NCBI GenBank assembly: GCA_035535995.1
Contig: DATLOZ010000019.1
Coordinates: 62,001 to 126,000 of the forward strand
Origin: JANYCO01 sp035535995
Lineage (GTDB): Bacteria; Bacteroidota; Bacteroidia; Cytophagales; Cytophagaceae
DNA length: 64,000 nucleotides
Direction of reading: 5' to 3'
Shown here: one piece after another, positions 9,173-18,364 of the stretch
Layout: every line of letters begins with the position of its first letter
Position numbering within the stretch: position 1 is the first letter of the stretch
Position numbers and translations under genes: made by a program
Notes under the pieces: model-generated
Databases searched by the model: none
The model's input: the letters and a program-made list of their open reading frames with translations, nothing else
Told to the model about the DNA's origin: nothing

Positions 9173-12100
9173 ATGATCTCTAAAATAATAGAATTTTCAC
9201 TTTCTAAAAGATGGATCATCCTCGGGGTCATCCTTACGATCTCTGTAGTAGGAGTGTGGTGCTATACCATGCTGAAGATAGAAGCATACCCGGATATCTC
9301 AGATACTAACGTAGTGATCATCACCAAATACAATGGTAGAGCGGCTGAAGAGGTAGAGCAACAAGTAACCATCCCGATCGAACGTGCGCTCAACAGTGTT
9401 CCGCATGTAATGTCACGCCGCTCACGTACGATCTTTGGACTGTCGGTGATCCAGCTGAGTTTTGAAGATGGAGTCGATGATTTTTATGCAAGACAAGTAG
9501 TAAACGAAAAACTAGCCACTGCAGAAATTCCGGATGGCGTAAGCTCCGAGCTGGCGCCAATGACCACGCCGGTAGGAGAGGTGTTTCGCTATGTAGTAGA
9601 AGCCGACGAACGGTACACCCCAATGGACGTGCGTACGCTACACGACTGGACCATCAAACCTTATCTCCTGCAAACACAAGGCGTAGCCGATATCAGTCCT
9701 TTCGGCGGACCGATCAAACAATTCCACGTTCTCACTAGTCCTGAGAGATTAAAGCGTTATGACCTTACCCTGAAAGAAATTATTGCTTCTATTGAAGAAA
9801 ATAATCTTAACACCGGTGGAAATATTATCCAGCGCGGGGGCCAGGGTTTTGCAGTACGCGGGATCGGAGCCATTCGTACCACGGCGGATATTGAAAAAAT
9901 TGTGATCACTTCCATCAATGGAGTGCCTATTTTTATCGGCGATGTGGCAGAAGTAGAAATTGCGCCGCCTTCTCCTTCGGGAATTTTGGGCTACACAATT
10001 CCCGATGAATTGATTGATAACAGCTCTGCGGTAGAAGGAATTGTATTACTGCGCAGAGGCGAAAATGCTTCAGAAGTACTGAGCAGACTAAAAGAAAAGA
10101 TAGCTGAACTTTCGGTCAACGAATTGCCGGAAGGTATTACTATTCGCTATCTATACGATCGTTCCAGCCTTGTAGACTATACAATTGACACCGTTTCGCA
10201 TACATTAGTTGAAGGGATCACCATCGTAACTATTTTGCTTGTATTGTTTTTAGGCAGCTTTCGTTCCGCTATTGTAGTAGCGATCACTATTCCGGTTTCT
10301 TTGTTGTTCTCTTTCATTCTTCTGCAGTTATCAGGCATTCCAGCCAACCTACTTTCACTGGGAGCGATCGACTTCGGGATCATAGTAGACGGTGCATGCG
10401 TAATGGCCGCGGCAATCATAAGGAAAATTAAAGAAGCTCCGGATGAGGATAGAAAAAAAGGTGTTGTCTATGTAGTACGCAATGCTGCGCAAGAAATAGG
10501 AAAAGAAATTTTCTTCACCGTATTGATCATCATTCTAGCCTATCTTCCATTGTTTACACTACAACGGGTAGAAGGAAAACTTTTCTCACCAATGGCCTAC
10601 ACCTTATCGTTCGCGGTGATCGGCTCGATGCTTTGTGCGCTTACGCTGATCCCTGTCTTGATGTCGCTGGTGTTTAATAAATACTTTGATAAACATCCTG
10701 TAAAAGCAGACGAAGAAAAGAAAAAAGGATTTTTGAGTAAGATCAGGATCTTCAAAGGAGTTGAATATTTATATGCAAAAAATCTTGCCATCAATCTTCG
10801 CCATCCAGTGCTGGCTGTGGGCGTTGGCTTCACTATTCTTATCGGGGCATCCATCCTGGTATTGCCTAAAATAGGAACAGAATTTTTGCCGGAGCTCGAC
10901 GAAGGCTCTATTTTTGCGCGCTGCTTTCTTCCCTCCGGAGTATCCATCCAGGAAAACGCACGCTATGCGCCGGTGATCAGGAAGATCATTGCAAGACATC
11001 CACAAGTTCAGAATATTATTACCCAAACGGGAAGAAACGATGATGGAACAGATCCATTCTCTTCCAACAGAACAGAAGTAATGGTAGAACTCAAAGATTA
11101 TTCTTTGTGGGTAGACGACACTTCCAAACATGAATTGATCCGTAAGATCAAGCATGAACTGGAAACGGAAATTCCAGGAGCTTATTTTTCCTTCGGCCAG
11201 CCGATCATTGATCAGGTAACGGAGGTCGTAACCGGTAGTGCGGCAGACCTTGCCATTTCTATCGTTGGCGATGATCTCGGATTTATGCGGGCCAAGGCGG
11301 ATTCGATCGTAGAGATCGTCAAAAAAATTCCGGGCGCAAGTGAAACAGGAATTGAACAAGAAGGAATCCAGGCACAGCTTACCGTAGAGATCAACCGTGA
11401 GAATGCGGCGCGGTATGGAATTAATATTTCCCATATCCAATTAATGATCGAAGCAGCGATCGGAGGAAAATCGGTAGGTTCGATTTACGATGGCGCGAGA
11501 AAATTTGACATCATGGTTCGTTTCCTTCCGGAATACAGAAACAATATCGACGCGATCCAAAACATGCTGATCCCGGCTCCCAACGGTGCAAGGATCCCAA
11601 TGAAACAACTCGCTACCATTCGCCTTATTGACGGACAAACCAATATCACCCGTCTGGATGGTAAACGTCTGATAGCAGTACGTACCAATGTGCGCGGGCG
11701 CGACCAGGGAAGTTTTGTAAAAGAATGCCAGGAAAAAATAGGCGCGCAGGTAAAATTTCCGAAAGGATATTCGCTGATCTACGGCGGGCAATTTGAAAAC
11801 CTGGACCGCGCCGGAAAAAGACTTTCACTTGTGATCCCGCTTACTTTCTTATTGGTGTCTTTATTGCTCTTCGTTCTCTTCCGCAATTTGCGCGATACAC
11901 TGGTGACCATGCTCTGCATCCCTTTTGCGGTAATAGGAGGAGCGCTGGCTTTGCTTATCAGAGGCTATAACTTCAACGTGTCTGCCGGCGTAGGATTTGT
12001 TTCTCTTTTCGGTGTATCGGTAATGGCTGGCGTGTTGCTCGTCTCAGCTTATACAAGGGCAAGAAAAGCCAACCCTTCGATGAACAACAATGAACTCTGT

Positions 12101-12325
12101 TCCGCAGTAAATGCTGCTTCCGTTCATGAATTACGCCCGATTCTGATGATGCTCCTGGTAGCCATTATCGGTCTGATCCCGGCGGCTAGTTCGGCGGGTA
12201 TCGGTTCAGACGTACAAAGACCGCTCGCCACTGTGATCATCGGTGGGTTAACTTCTACAATGCTGCTGGTGCCGTTTGTGTTCCCTCCGCTTTATTATTT
12301 GGCCAGTAAGAATCGGAAACAATAA
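9173..12325 (+). CDS. Heavy-metal efflux RND transporter (CzcA/CusA family)
   Basis: 1050 residues, full length for an HME-type RND pump. It starts with a transmembrane helix (SKRWIILGVILTISVVGVW) and the family motif AYPDISDTNVVI, followed by two halves of six helices each with large periplasmic loops. GTEFLPELDEGSIF and GTDPFSSNRTEVMVELK are typical of CzcA. The fourth transmembrane segment reads DFGIIVDGACVMAAA: the two conserved aspartates are present, but the glutamate found a few residues later in CzcA (VEN) is alanine here. Likely substrate is a divalent or monovalent metal cation; which one cannot be decided. Translated 12 bp after the adaptor. Confidence 0.92.
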   Translation: MISKIIEFSLSKRWIILGVILTISVVGVWCYTMLKIEAYPDISDTNVVIITKYNGRAAEEVEQQVTIPIERALNSVPHVMSRRSRTIFGLSVIQLSFEDGVDDFYARQVVNEKLATAEIPDGVSSELAPMTTPVGEVFRYVVEADERYTPMDVRTLHDWTIKPYLLQTQGVADISPFGGPIKQFHVLTSPERLKRYDLTLKEIIASIEENNLNTGGNIIQRGGQGFAVRGIGAIRTTADIEKIVITSINGVPIFIGDVAEVEIAPPSPSGILGYTIPDELIDNSSAVEGIVLLRRGENASEVLSRLKEKIAELSVNELPEGITIRYLYDRSSLVDYTIDTVSHTLVEGITIVTILLVLFLGSFRSAIVVAITIPVSLLFSFILLQLSGIPANLLSLGAIDFGIIVDGACVMAAAIIRKIKEAPDEDRKKGVVYVVRNAAQEIGKEIFFTVLIIILAYLPLFTLQRVEGKLFSPMAYTLSFAVIGSMLCALTLIPVLMSLVFNKYFDKHPVKADEEKKKGFLSKIRIFKGVEYLYAKNLAINLRHPVLAVGVGFTILIGASILVLPKIGTEFLPELDEGSIFARCFLPSGVSIQENARYAPVIRKIIARHPQVQNIITQTGRNDDGTDPFSSNRTEVMVELKDYSLWVDDTSKHELIRKIKHELETEIPGAYFSFGQPIIDQVTEVVTGSAADLAISIVGDDLGFMRAKADSIVEIVKKIPGASETGIEQEGIQAQLTVEINRENAARYGINISHIQLMIEAAIGGKSVGSIYDGARKFDIMVRFLPEYRNNIDAIQNMLIPAPNGARIPMKQLATIRLIDGQTNITRLDGKRLIAVRTNVRGRDQGSFVKECQEKIGAQVKFPKGYSLIYGGQFENLDRAGKRLSLVIPLTFLLVSLLLFVLFRNLRDTLVTMLCIPFAVIGGALALLIRGYNFNVSAGVGFVSLFGVSVMAGVLLVSAYTRARKANPSMNNNELCSAVNAASVHELRPILMMLLVAIIGLIPAASSAGIGSDVQRPLATVIIGGLTSTMLLVPFVFPPLYYLASKNRKQ

Positions 12326-12451
12326 TGAATATGGAGGGATGAATTATAAATCAACTCAACATTCAGAGCTCATAATTTTTAGAGGATATTTATAAGCGTT
12401 TGGAAAAAGGACGGTTTTTGTCTGGCATTCATATCATTTTTATCTTTTAAT

Positions 12452-12482
12452 TCCTCTAATCCTGCCAATCAAGGTTCAGATA
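12452..12482. repeat. Intergenic repeat copy (AATCCTG..AATCAAGGTTCAGA family)
   Basis: Contains CTAATCCTGCCAATCAAGGT followed by TCAGA. Related copies occur at 15483, 52045, 52264, 53503 and 61300. It lies between the RND operon and the small gene at 12576. Confidence 0.6.
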
Positions 12483-12575
12483 GACCCGGTGAATGCTGTA
12501 AGAGAACGCCGGTTTCCTGTAATGTATTCTCCCGAAAAACCTCCTTTCTTTACAACAAGAAACAAGAAAGACCTT

Positions 12576-12902
12576 ATGGAAAACGAGGTAAGAAACGAAG
12601 AACAGATCAACAAAGAAGTGGATCAGATCCATAAAGAGACCCAGCCGGCTCTTTATGAACATAACCCGTCTGCTAAAGCTGTTTTCGAGCAATACGAAAA
12701 AACAATGCAGGAATATAACGATAAGATCATGCAGATCACCAATAAGATCAAAGATGAAAGACCTGAATTGATCCGGTATCTGGAAGAAATGACCGTGACA
12801 ATCCCCGATGAAAAATACCCGGAAGTAACGATCAAAAGGCTGCAGGAATACTATGAATCATTGATCGCGCTGCTTGATAAATACATCCTGGAGCATCCTT
12901 AA
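12576..12902 (+). CDS. Small charged helical protein of unknown function
   Basis: 108 residues from the ATG at 12576, which follows a purine-rich AACAAGAAAG stretch. An upstream in-frame ATG at 12489 would run through an intergenic repeat copy and is less likely. The product is rich in Glu, Lys and Gln, probably two long helices or a coiled coil (VFEQYEKTMQEYNDKIMQIT), with no signal peptide or membrane segment. No family recognised. Followed by a good terminator at 12945. Confidence 0.7.
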   Translation: MENEVRNEEQINKEVDQIHKETQPALYEHNPSAKAVFEQYEKTMQEYNDKIMQITNKIKDERPELIRYLEEMTVTIPDEKYPEVTIKRLQEYYESLIALLDKYILEHP

Positions 12903-12944
12903 AAAGTAATAACACCCAAACACACATACATAACCTAAGTTTGA

Positions 12945-12976
12945 AAGCTAATGGCAGACGGCCGTTAGCTTTTTTA
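12945..12976 (+). terminator. Rho-independent terminator
   Basis: GCTAATGGC (12947-12955), 5-nt loop, GCCGTTAGC (12961-12969), then six T. It ends the 12576 gene. Confidence 0.85.
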
Positions 12977-13381
12977 TTTATACTCACTACTGTTGCTGTT
13001 GCTCTTGCTGTCCTGGCACTCGATATCCAAGTAAAATATAGATAACCGATGGCACCACTTTTCGTTTTTGCTGGCGGGGACGCCAGCAAAAACAATAAAC
13101 AGACTATCAAGTCAGCAAAAGAAAAAAATTAACTTATCATTTAAAGTATAAAATTTTAAAGCAAAGAGTTGAAATTCTGCATTAGCAACAATATCAAAAT
13201 GCATTTAAACTTTAAACCTTAACATTGAACTTTTAACTTCAGATTTCCTTAATACAAAAAATCTCCAGCTTCCTAGCTTTTCTCCTAAAAGCCTATAACT
13301 TAGATGTCCCAGACAATTCTTCTAGCACCGTCCGGTAATTTTTTTCAAAATTATTTAATAAACCTTTAAACAAACATTCAC
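12977..13381. other. Intergenic region with hairpins, no gene seen
   Basis: About 400 bp without a credible reading frame. It holds one copy of a TGTTGCTGTTGCTCTTGCTG word (also in the hairpin at 28557) and a perfect 13-bp hairpin (13064-13093: GTTTTTGCTGGCG, GGGA loop). The rest is AT-rich and should contain the promoter of the YbjN-like gene; I see no convincing -7/-33 pair. Confidence 0.6.
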
Positions 13382-13831
13382 ATGGCACAAGTAACAAGAG
13401 AACAAGCCGAAGCATTAATTGATCAGTACGTAGCACACGTAGGACTTACCAAAGAGCAAACTTACAACCCACAGCGTAGAGCCTGGTATTGGAATAGAGG
13501 CTCTGCCCGTATTGAAGTCTTTATCCAGGAAGTAAACCTGGGTACTTATTCCCGTTTTTACCTCAGAGTATTTTCTCCAGTTATGAAAGTAACAGCGGGA
13601 AGTGAATTGAAAATTTATAAGAGACTACTCGAACTAAACGATACTAATCTTGGCTTGAAGCTTACCTTGCTTCCAAACAGCGATCAGGTGTACGCTACGT
13701 TTGAAAGAGATATCAATGGCATCGACTTCGACGAGCTGGCTACCATTATTGCCGACCTTGAGTGGTGGGCAGATAAGCTGGACGATGAGCTTGCTGCAGA
13801 GTTTTCAGGTATTATTTCTGACAGAAGATAA
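13382..13831 (+). CDS. YbjN-domain protein
   Basis: 149 residues, soluble, no signal peptide. The fold looks like the YbjN / type III secretion chaperone-like domain: an alpha-helical start (TREQAEALIDQYVAHVG), a beta sheet with aromatic strands (RRAWYWNRGSARIEVFIQEV), then a long helix and an acidic C-terminal helix (ELATIIADLEWWADKLDDEL). Members are described as putative sensory transduction regulators without known biochemistry. A single transcription unit, followed by two hairpins. Confidence 0.75.
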   Translation: MAQVTREQAEALIDQYVAHVGLTKEQTYNPQRRAWYWNRGSARIEVFIQEVNLGTYSRFYLRVFSPVMKVTAGSELKIYKRLLELNDTNLGLKLTLLPNSDQVYATFERDINGIDFDELATIIADLEWWADKLDDELAAEFSGIISDRR

Positions 13832-13852
13832 TAAATTACTGTTATTAGAGTT

Positions 13853-13909
13853 GTTATAAGGTAAGGGGATCCTTATAACTCTTCCTCAGCAGCTCTAAAG
13901 CTGCTGAGG
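13853..13909. terminator. Two tandem hairpins after the YbjN-like gene
   Basis: Hairpin 1: GTTATAAGG (13853-13861) with CCTTATAAC (13871-13879). Hairpin 2: CCTCAGCAGCT (13884-13894), 4-nt loop, AGCTGCTGAGG (13899-13909). There is no T-run after either, so they may be mRNA 3' stabilisers rather than true terminators. Confidence 0.55.
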
Positions 13910-13996
13910 AATTATAATACATCATATATGAACTATAATTGATTTATATATGTAATACCTGCACCGACCATTTTATCCTTTAAAATCCCTTCAATC

Positions 13997-14740
13997 ATGA
14001 TTATCCTCATCTTCTTCATACTTCACTGGTATTTATCGCTCTTTACACAAACGTTTTTTGATCATCGCTATGCTGCGCATAAGATGTTTTCCATGAATAA
14101 ATTTTGGGAAAAATTTTTCTATATTCTTTCTTATATCTTTCAGGGGTCTTCCTATCTAAGCCCAAAAGTTTATGGGATCATGCACAGAATGCACCATGCA
14201 TACAGTGATACGGAAAGAGACCCTCATTCACCGCATTATCACAATAATGCTTTTACAATGATGCTTCACACAAGAAATATTTATAACGATATTGATGATA
14301 ATAAATTTAAATCGGAAGATCGTTTTACGAAAGATCTGCCACAGTGGAAACTGCTGGATAAAATAGGAGGTTCTTTGTATTCAAGAGTAGCATGGGCATT
14401 GCTTTATACTACTTTCTATATAATATTTGCCGACCAATGGTGGATGTTTATTCTACTGCCAATCCATTTTGCGATGGGAGCGGTACATGGCGCAATTGTC
14501 AATTGGTTTGGTCATAAAGTCGGGTATTCGAACTTTGATAATAATGACCGATCAAAAAATACACTGGTCTTCGATTTTCTGATGTTGGGTGAGCTATTCC
14601 AAAATAACCACCATAAAAATTCATTGAAACCAAACTTTACATCACGTTGGTTTGAGATCGATCCGGTCTACCCGGTGCTTAAATTTCTCGACTTGTTGAA
14701 AATAATCAGACTAGCGCCGAAATTTAAATTAACGATCTAA
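13997..14740 (+). CDS. Membrane fatty-acid desaturase (acyl-CoA delta-9 type)
   Basis: 247 residues with hydrophobic segments at the N-terminus and in the middle. The di-iron histidine boxes are all present: HRYAAH (23-28), HRMHH (63-67), the extra His173 in NWFGHKVGY, and NNHHKN (203-208). Expected reaction: oxygen-dependent introduction of a cis double bond into a saturated acyl chain, adjusting membrane fluidity. Length is typical of the short bacterial forms. Stands alone between hairpins and a repeat-filled gap. Confidence 0.9.
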   Translation: MIILIFFILHWYLSLFTQTFFDHRYAAHKMFSMNKFWEKFFYILSYIFQGSSYLSPKVYGIMHRMHHAYSDTERDPHSPHYHNNAFTMMLHTRNIYNDIDDNKFKSEDRFTKDLPQWKLLDKIGGSLYSRVAWALLYTTFYIIFADQWWMFILLPIHFAMGAVHGAIVNWFGHKVGYSNFDNNDRSKNTLVFDFLMLGELFQNNHHKNSLKPNFTSRWFEIDPVYPVLKFLDLLKIIRLAPKFKLTI

Positions 14741-14744
14741 ATAG

Positions 14745-14848
14745 TTATGAGTGTTGAGTTATGAATTATGAATGATTGTTTGGCCAAGCTGAATATTTAT
14801 GACATATAACTCAATATTCATAATTCATAATTCATAATTCATAATTTT
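14745..14848. repeat. Inverted repeat, ACTCAACATTCATAA family
   Basis: Left copy at 14745-14773 (GTGTTGAGTTATGAATTATG) and right copy at 14806-14848 in opposite orientation with four tandem CATAATT units. It lies between the convergent desaturase and ruvC genes and may help terminate both. Confidence 0.75.
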
Positions 14849-14852
14849 TAAA

Positions 14853-15422
14853 TTACTTCACCCGGTTAGGGTTTTCCTTCAAAAATGTATCCCAGCCTTT
14901 CGACTGAGTTTTATTTTCTCCTTTTAAAAAATAATGACAAACTGCTACGCCCAGGGCATCTGTGGCGTCCAACAGTTTGGTTTTTTTGTCATCTTTGAAA
15001 TTCAACAACCGCTCCAGCATCGCAGCTACCTGTTCTTTGGAAGCATTTCCATTGCCTGTTACGGATTGTTTTACTTTTTTAGGCGCATATTCTACAATCG
15101 GCACCTGACGAGAGATTGCCGCGGCGATGGCTACTCCCTGTGCTCTTCCCAATTTAAGCATCGACTGTACGTTCTTGCCAAAGAAAGGCGCTTCGATCGC
15201 CATTTCATCGGGATGAAATTCTTCGATCAGTTGAGTGATCCTTTCAAATATTTTACTCAGCTTGATCGCATGATCCGCATATTTGCTGAGGTGTATCACA
15301 CCGTATTGCAAAACCTTCATATTTTTATTCTGCACCAGGATCACGCCGTAACCCATTACGGTAGTTCCCGGGTCTACTCCCAAAATTATCCGCTCTGCTT
15401 CTTTGATTGGCGCTTTGTTCAT
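14853..15422 (-). CDS. ruvC: Crossover junction endodeoxyribonuclease RuvC
   Basis: 189 residues from the ATG at 15422; a TTG nine bases upstream is possible but less likely. RNase H-like fold with the catalytic acidic residues visible in GVDPGTT, AIEAPFFGKN and LDATDALGVAVCH. It cleaves Holliday junctions symmetrically together with RuvAB during recombination repair. ruvA and ruvB are not in this window. Flanked on both sides by intergenic repeats. Confidence 0.95.
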   Translation of the reverse strand: MNKAPIKEAERIILGVDPGTTVMGYGVILVQNKNMKVLQYGVIHLSKYADHAIKLSKIFERITQLIEEFHPDEMAIEAPFFGKNVQSMLKLGRAQGVAIAAAISRQVPIVEYAPKKVKQSVTGNGNASKEQVAAMLERLLNFKDDKKTKLLDATDALGVAVCHYFLKGENKTQSKGWDTFLKENPNRVK

Positions 15423-15774
15423 TAGTGGCAAGATAATTTAAAATTTTAAATGTTGAGTTATGTATTATGAGTTATGAAATAATTCTGAACCTTGATTTAC
15501 AGTATTTCAGATGGACCAAATTAAAATTCATAGAATTTCCCTTTTAAGGATTAAGACTAATAATAGATGCAAGATACCAGATGCCGGATACCAGATAGTT
15601 TATTTGTAAAACAACTCTGTTTTACAAATAAACTAAAAGACAATGTCATTAAATTACTCTCGCATTTATCCGGTATCTGGCATCCGGCATCTCAAATAAG
15701 TATTAATAGTTAAAAGGGTAATTCCAAAAATTCATTCATCATTCATAACTCATATTCATAATTTCTCTTAACTT
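15423..15774. repeat. Repeat-filled gap with nested hairpins
   Basis: No gene. It contains an ACTCAACATTCATAA-family copy (15448-15478), a GAACCTTGATTTACAG fragment (15485-15500), and a GATACCAGATGCC-family inverted repeat (15571-15597 with 15667-15693, five differences, all transitions). Inside that is a perfect 17-bp hairpin (15597-15613 with 15618-15634). A second ACTCAACATTCATAA copy (15730-15765) directly precedes the next gene. Confidence 0.8.
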
Positions 15775-16746
15775 TTGGAAAGTTTTTGCAAAAAATTGAA
15801 AAAGAAAAACATCTCTTTCTGGATCAAAAGTCTCATCTTTCTACTGGCAGCATTCCTGTTGTATTATGTATTGAAAAAAAACGATCGTCTCGATGAGGTA
15901 TACTTTGCAGAACTTGCTAAAGGCTGGAAGCAATATTCCTGGTGGCTGATCCTGGCGGTTTTATTGGTGCCGGTCAACTGGTCGTTCGAGGCCTGGAAAT
16001 GGCAATATCTGATCAGGAAAATTGAGAAGATTCGTTTTGCACATGCGTTGGAAGGCGTGATCGCAGGGGTCACGATGGGTTTCATTACCCCGCATAGTAT
16101 TGGCGATTATGTGGCCAGGATCCTGACGCTTACCAACGAAGAGCGTGCAAAAGGAATAGGAGCTGTATTTGTCAGCAGGATCAGCCAGTTTTACATTACG
16201 CTTTATTTCGGGAGCGCCATGGTGGCGTTTTATATTTACCGGGTATTACAGCAAGGTAATCCGAACGATGTGCTGGTACTGTGGTTTGTAGTGTTGAGCA
16301 ATATTTCGTTTATCCTGATCTTTATTTATCACGCTTCTATTTTACGGTTTTTTGAAAGTAAAAAGATCTTCCGGAAACTCGTTCCTTATTTCGAGATCAT
16401 TAAAACTTATTCCTTTCGTGAACTGAATTTTGTATTGCTGCTTTCGTTGGCGCGTTATCTTGTATTCTGTTTCCAGTTTATGTTAATCTTGTTTTGCTTT
16501 GGTATCCAACTTCCCTGGTGGCTGCTGTTGGCGGGTGTGGCGTTTATCTTTTTCGTAAAATCGGTGATCCCTACTTTTCTGGATCTTGGCGTACGCGAAA
16601 CAGCGGCGGTTGTGTTCTTTGGTGTCTTCAGTGAAAATCATCAAAATATCGTTTTCGCCAGTCTTACGCTCTGGCTTATCAATCTGGTATTACCAGCGGT
16701 GGTGGGACTTTTGCTGGTATATAAGATCCGGATCTTTAGAAGGTGA
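15775..16746 (+). CDS. Polytopic membrane protein, YbhN/LPG-synthase transmembrane family
   Basis: 323 residues with about eight hydrophobic segments, of the UPF0104 / lysylphosphatidylglycerol synthase transmembrane family. The SIGDYVARILTL stretch after the second helix and FVKSVIPTFLDLGVRETAAV near the end are characteristic. Members are flippase-like or synthase membrane domains; there is no soluble aminoacyl-transferase domain here, so lipid or glycan translocation is only an inference. The start is TTG at 15775; I see no suitable ATG. A glycosyltransferase gene follows 109 bp downstream, suggesting a joint role in glycolipid assembly. Confidence 0.8.
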   Translation: MESFCKKLKKKNISFWIKSLIFLLAAFLLYYVLKKNDRLDEVYFAELAKGWKQYSWWLILAVLLVPVNWSFEAWKWQYLIRKIEKIRFAHALEGVIAGVTMGFITPHSIGDYVARILTLTNEERAKGIGAVFVSRISQFYITLYFGSAMVAFYIYRVLQQGNPNDVLVLWFVVLSNISFILIFIYHASILRFFESKKIFRKLVPYFEIIKTYSFRELNFVLLLSLARYLVFCFQFMLILFCFGIQLPWWLLLAGVAFIFFVKSVIPTFLDLGVRETAAVVFFGVFSENHQNIVFASLTLWLINLVLPAVVGLLLVYKIRIFRR

Positions 16747-16818
16747 TATAATCATCATAGCTTCGTCAATATCCGCCGGTTGGCGGACATTCCCTCGCAA
16801 TAACGATCCTCTATAACT

Positions 16819-16838
16819 ATCTGGTATCTGGCATCTTT
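16819..16838. repeat. Single copy of the GATACCAGATGCC repeat word
   Basis: CTATCTGGTATCTGGCATCT followed by T6, just upstream of the glycosyltransferase gene. No matching inverted arm is nearby. A small TCCGCC/GGCGGA hairpin lies just before it (about 16772-16787). Confidence 0.5.
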
Positions 16839-16855
16839 TTTTACTACCTTCGTTC

Positions 16856-17983
16856 ATGGTTTTTCTCCTGTCACTGCTTATTATAATTTATATACTACTT
16901 ACCGCAGGACTATATTTTTATTGGCAAAAAATTCCGGTTTTTAAATTCGAAGAAAATAAATCACCCGCTACTACTGTTTCAGTACTAATCGCTGTGCGCA
17001 ACGAAGCCGGGGCAATCGAGGCCTTGCTGGAAGATTTGCAGCAGCAGTCTTATTCAAAAGAACACTTTGAAGTACTCCTCATCAACGATCATTCGGAAGA
17101 TGACACGGTGCGGTTAGTAGAAAAATTTCAGCAAAAAAATAATCTGACCTTACGTCTTCTTCATTTAGAGAAAGGTTTGTCAGGCAAAAAGAATGCGATT
17201 GCGCAAGGAGTACAAGCCTCCGCTAATACGTTGCTCGTTACCACGGATGGAGATTGCAGGGTAGGTAAACATTGGCTTAAGTCGATCGCTTGTTTTTATG
17301 AAGAAAGAAAATTAAAAATGATCACCGGGCCTGTTACTTTTTTTGAAGCCAAAAACTTTCGCGAAAAAGTATTGGAGCTTGAATTTGCCAGTCTTGTAGG
17401 CTCTGGCGCCGCCAGCTTATCGGCCGGGTTTCCCAATATGTGCAACGGCGCAAACCTTGCTTACGAACGGCAGGCATTTATAGAAGTAAACGGTTACCAA
17501 GATTCCAACAAGCTGGCCTCCGGCGACGATGAATTTCTTATGCATAAGATCTACCGCAGGTATCCGGGCAAAGTAGCTTTTCTTAAAAATAAAGAAGCCC
17601 TGGTAGAAACACAGGCACCGGTCTCCTGGAAAGCTTTTTTCAATCAGAGGAGAAGATGGGCAAGCAAATGGGAAAACTACACCTATACGCATATTAAGCT
17701 ATTAGCGTTGCTTGTTTTCGGTGCAAATGTTGCTTTGGTAATAAGTTTTTTTTTATGGCTCCTGGGGAGTTATCCACCCGGTACATTTTTACTCTTGCTG
17801 GTATTCAAATTTATGCTGGAATTCTTATTTTTACGTTCGGTTTTAGTATATTTTGGAAGAAAACTAAACCTATGGATTTTTCTGATCACAGAATCGATCT
17901 ATCCGTTTTATGTAGTCTTCTTTGCATTGCTTGGACGTACAGGTTCATACCAGTGGAAAGACAGGGAAATAAGTAGAAAATAA
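16856..17983 (+). CDS. Family 2 glycosyltransferase, membrane-anchored
   Basis: 375 residues. One N-terminal membrane helix, then a GT-A domain: VSVLIAVRNEAGAIEALL, the nucleotide-binding LLINDHSEDD, the TTDGDCRVG equivalent of the DxD motif, GDDEF and the QRRRWASKW motif of processive-type GT2 enzymes. Two or three membrane helices close the protein. Transfers a sugar from a nucleotide sugar to a lipid or polymer at the inner membrane; the sugar is not predictable. Neighbouring YbhN-like gene probably acts in the same pathway. Confidence 0.87.
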   Translation: MVFLLSLLIIIYILLTAGLYFYWQKIPVFKFEENKSPATTVSVLIAVRNEAGAIEALLEDLQQQSYSKEHFEVLLINDHSEDDTVRLVEKFQQKNNLTLRLLHLEKGLSGKKNAIAQGVQASANTLLVTTDGDCRVGKHWLKSIACFYEERKLKMITGPVTFFEAKNFREKVLELEFASLVGSGAASLSAGFPNMCNGANLAYERQAFIEVNGYQDSNKLASGDDEFLMHKIYRRYPGKVAFLKNKEALVETQAPVSWKAFFNQRRRWASKWENYTYTHIKLLALLVFGANVALVISFFLWLLGSYPPGTFLLLLVFKFMLEFLFLRSVLVYFGRKLNLWIFLITESIYPFYVVFFALLGRTGSYQWKDREISRK

Positions 17984-17997
17984 TTATCCGCTTTATT

Positions 17998-18065
17998 AAA
18001 CCTATAAGGTTTTATGAAGAGATTTCGTACGATAAAATATATATTCGGCAAAACCTTATAGGTTT
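17998..18065. repeat. 16-bp perfect inverted repeat
   Basis: AAACCTATAAGGTTTT (17998-18013) and its exact reverse complement (18050-18065), enclosing 36 nt. It lies between the glycosyltransferase stop and the small gene at 18107. Confidence 0.75.
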
Positions 18066-18106
18066 GATTACAAGACTCAGACAAACGAATAATCTATAAG
18101 TAAAAA

Positions 18107-18358
18107 ATGACCGACAGGGAATACGAAATATTAGACGCGTTGTATTTTACAATTTCTTTTGAAGGGGTAAAAAAAGAATTGCAAACCGAAGAAACACAAT
18201 TGCGCGATGAGTTGTTGGCGCTCATTGAGAAAGGCTGGGTAAAATGCCTGGAAAAGATCACCGAAAAGGAGATCGAGCTAGCGTTAGTAAAAAATAATTA
18301 CAAAGAATACAATTATCTGGCCAGTAAAAAAGGCCTGTTGGCCCATAACAGCAGATAG
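18107..18358 (+). CDS. Small protein, probably winged-helix-like, coupled to ABC permease
   Basis: 83 residues, no signal peptide. The pattern YEILDALYFTISFEGVKKEL - DELLALIEKGWVKCLEK resembles a small winged-helix module (helix, helix, wing), but I cannot assign a family. Its stop is six bases before the ATG of the ABC permease gene, so the two are very probably co-translated. The spacing is the main support for it being a real gene. Confidence 0.7.
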   Translation: MTDREYEILDALYFTISFEGVKKELQTEETQLRDELLALIEKGWVKCLEKITEKEIELALVKNNYKEYNYLASKKGLLAHNSR

Positions 18359-18364
18359 CCGCGC

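Noticed and set aside
10769..11440. Minus-strand 223-codon open frame
   Set aside because: Antisense to the RND pump, with no family motif.
14745..15765. Clusters of short repeats as a CRISPR array
   Set aside because: The units are 10-20 bp, imperfect, touching or inverted, with no constant spacers and no cas genes.
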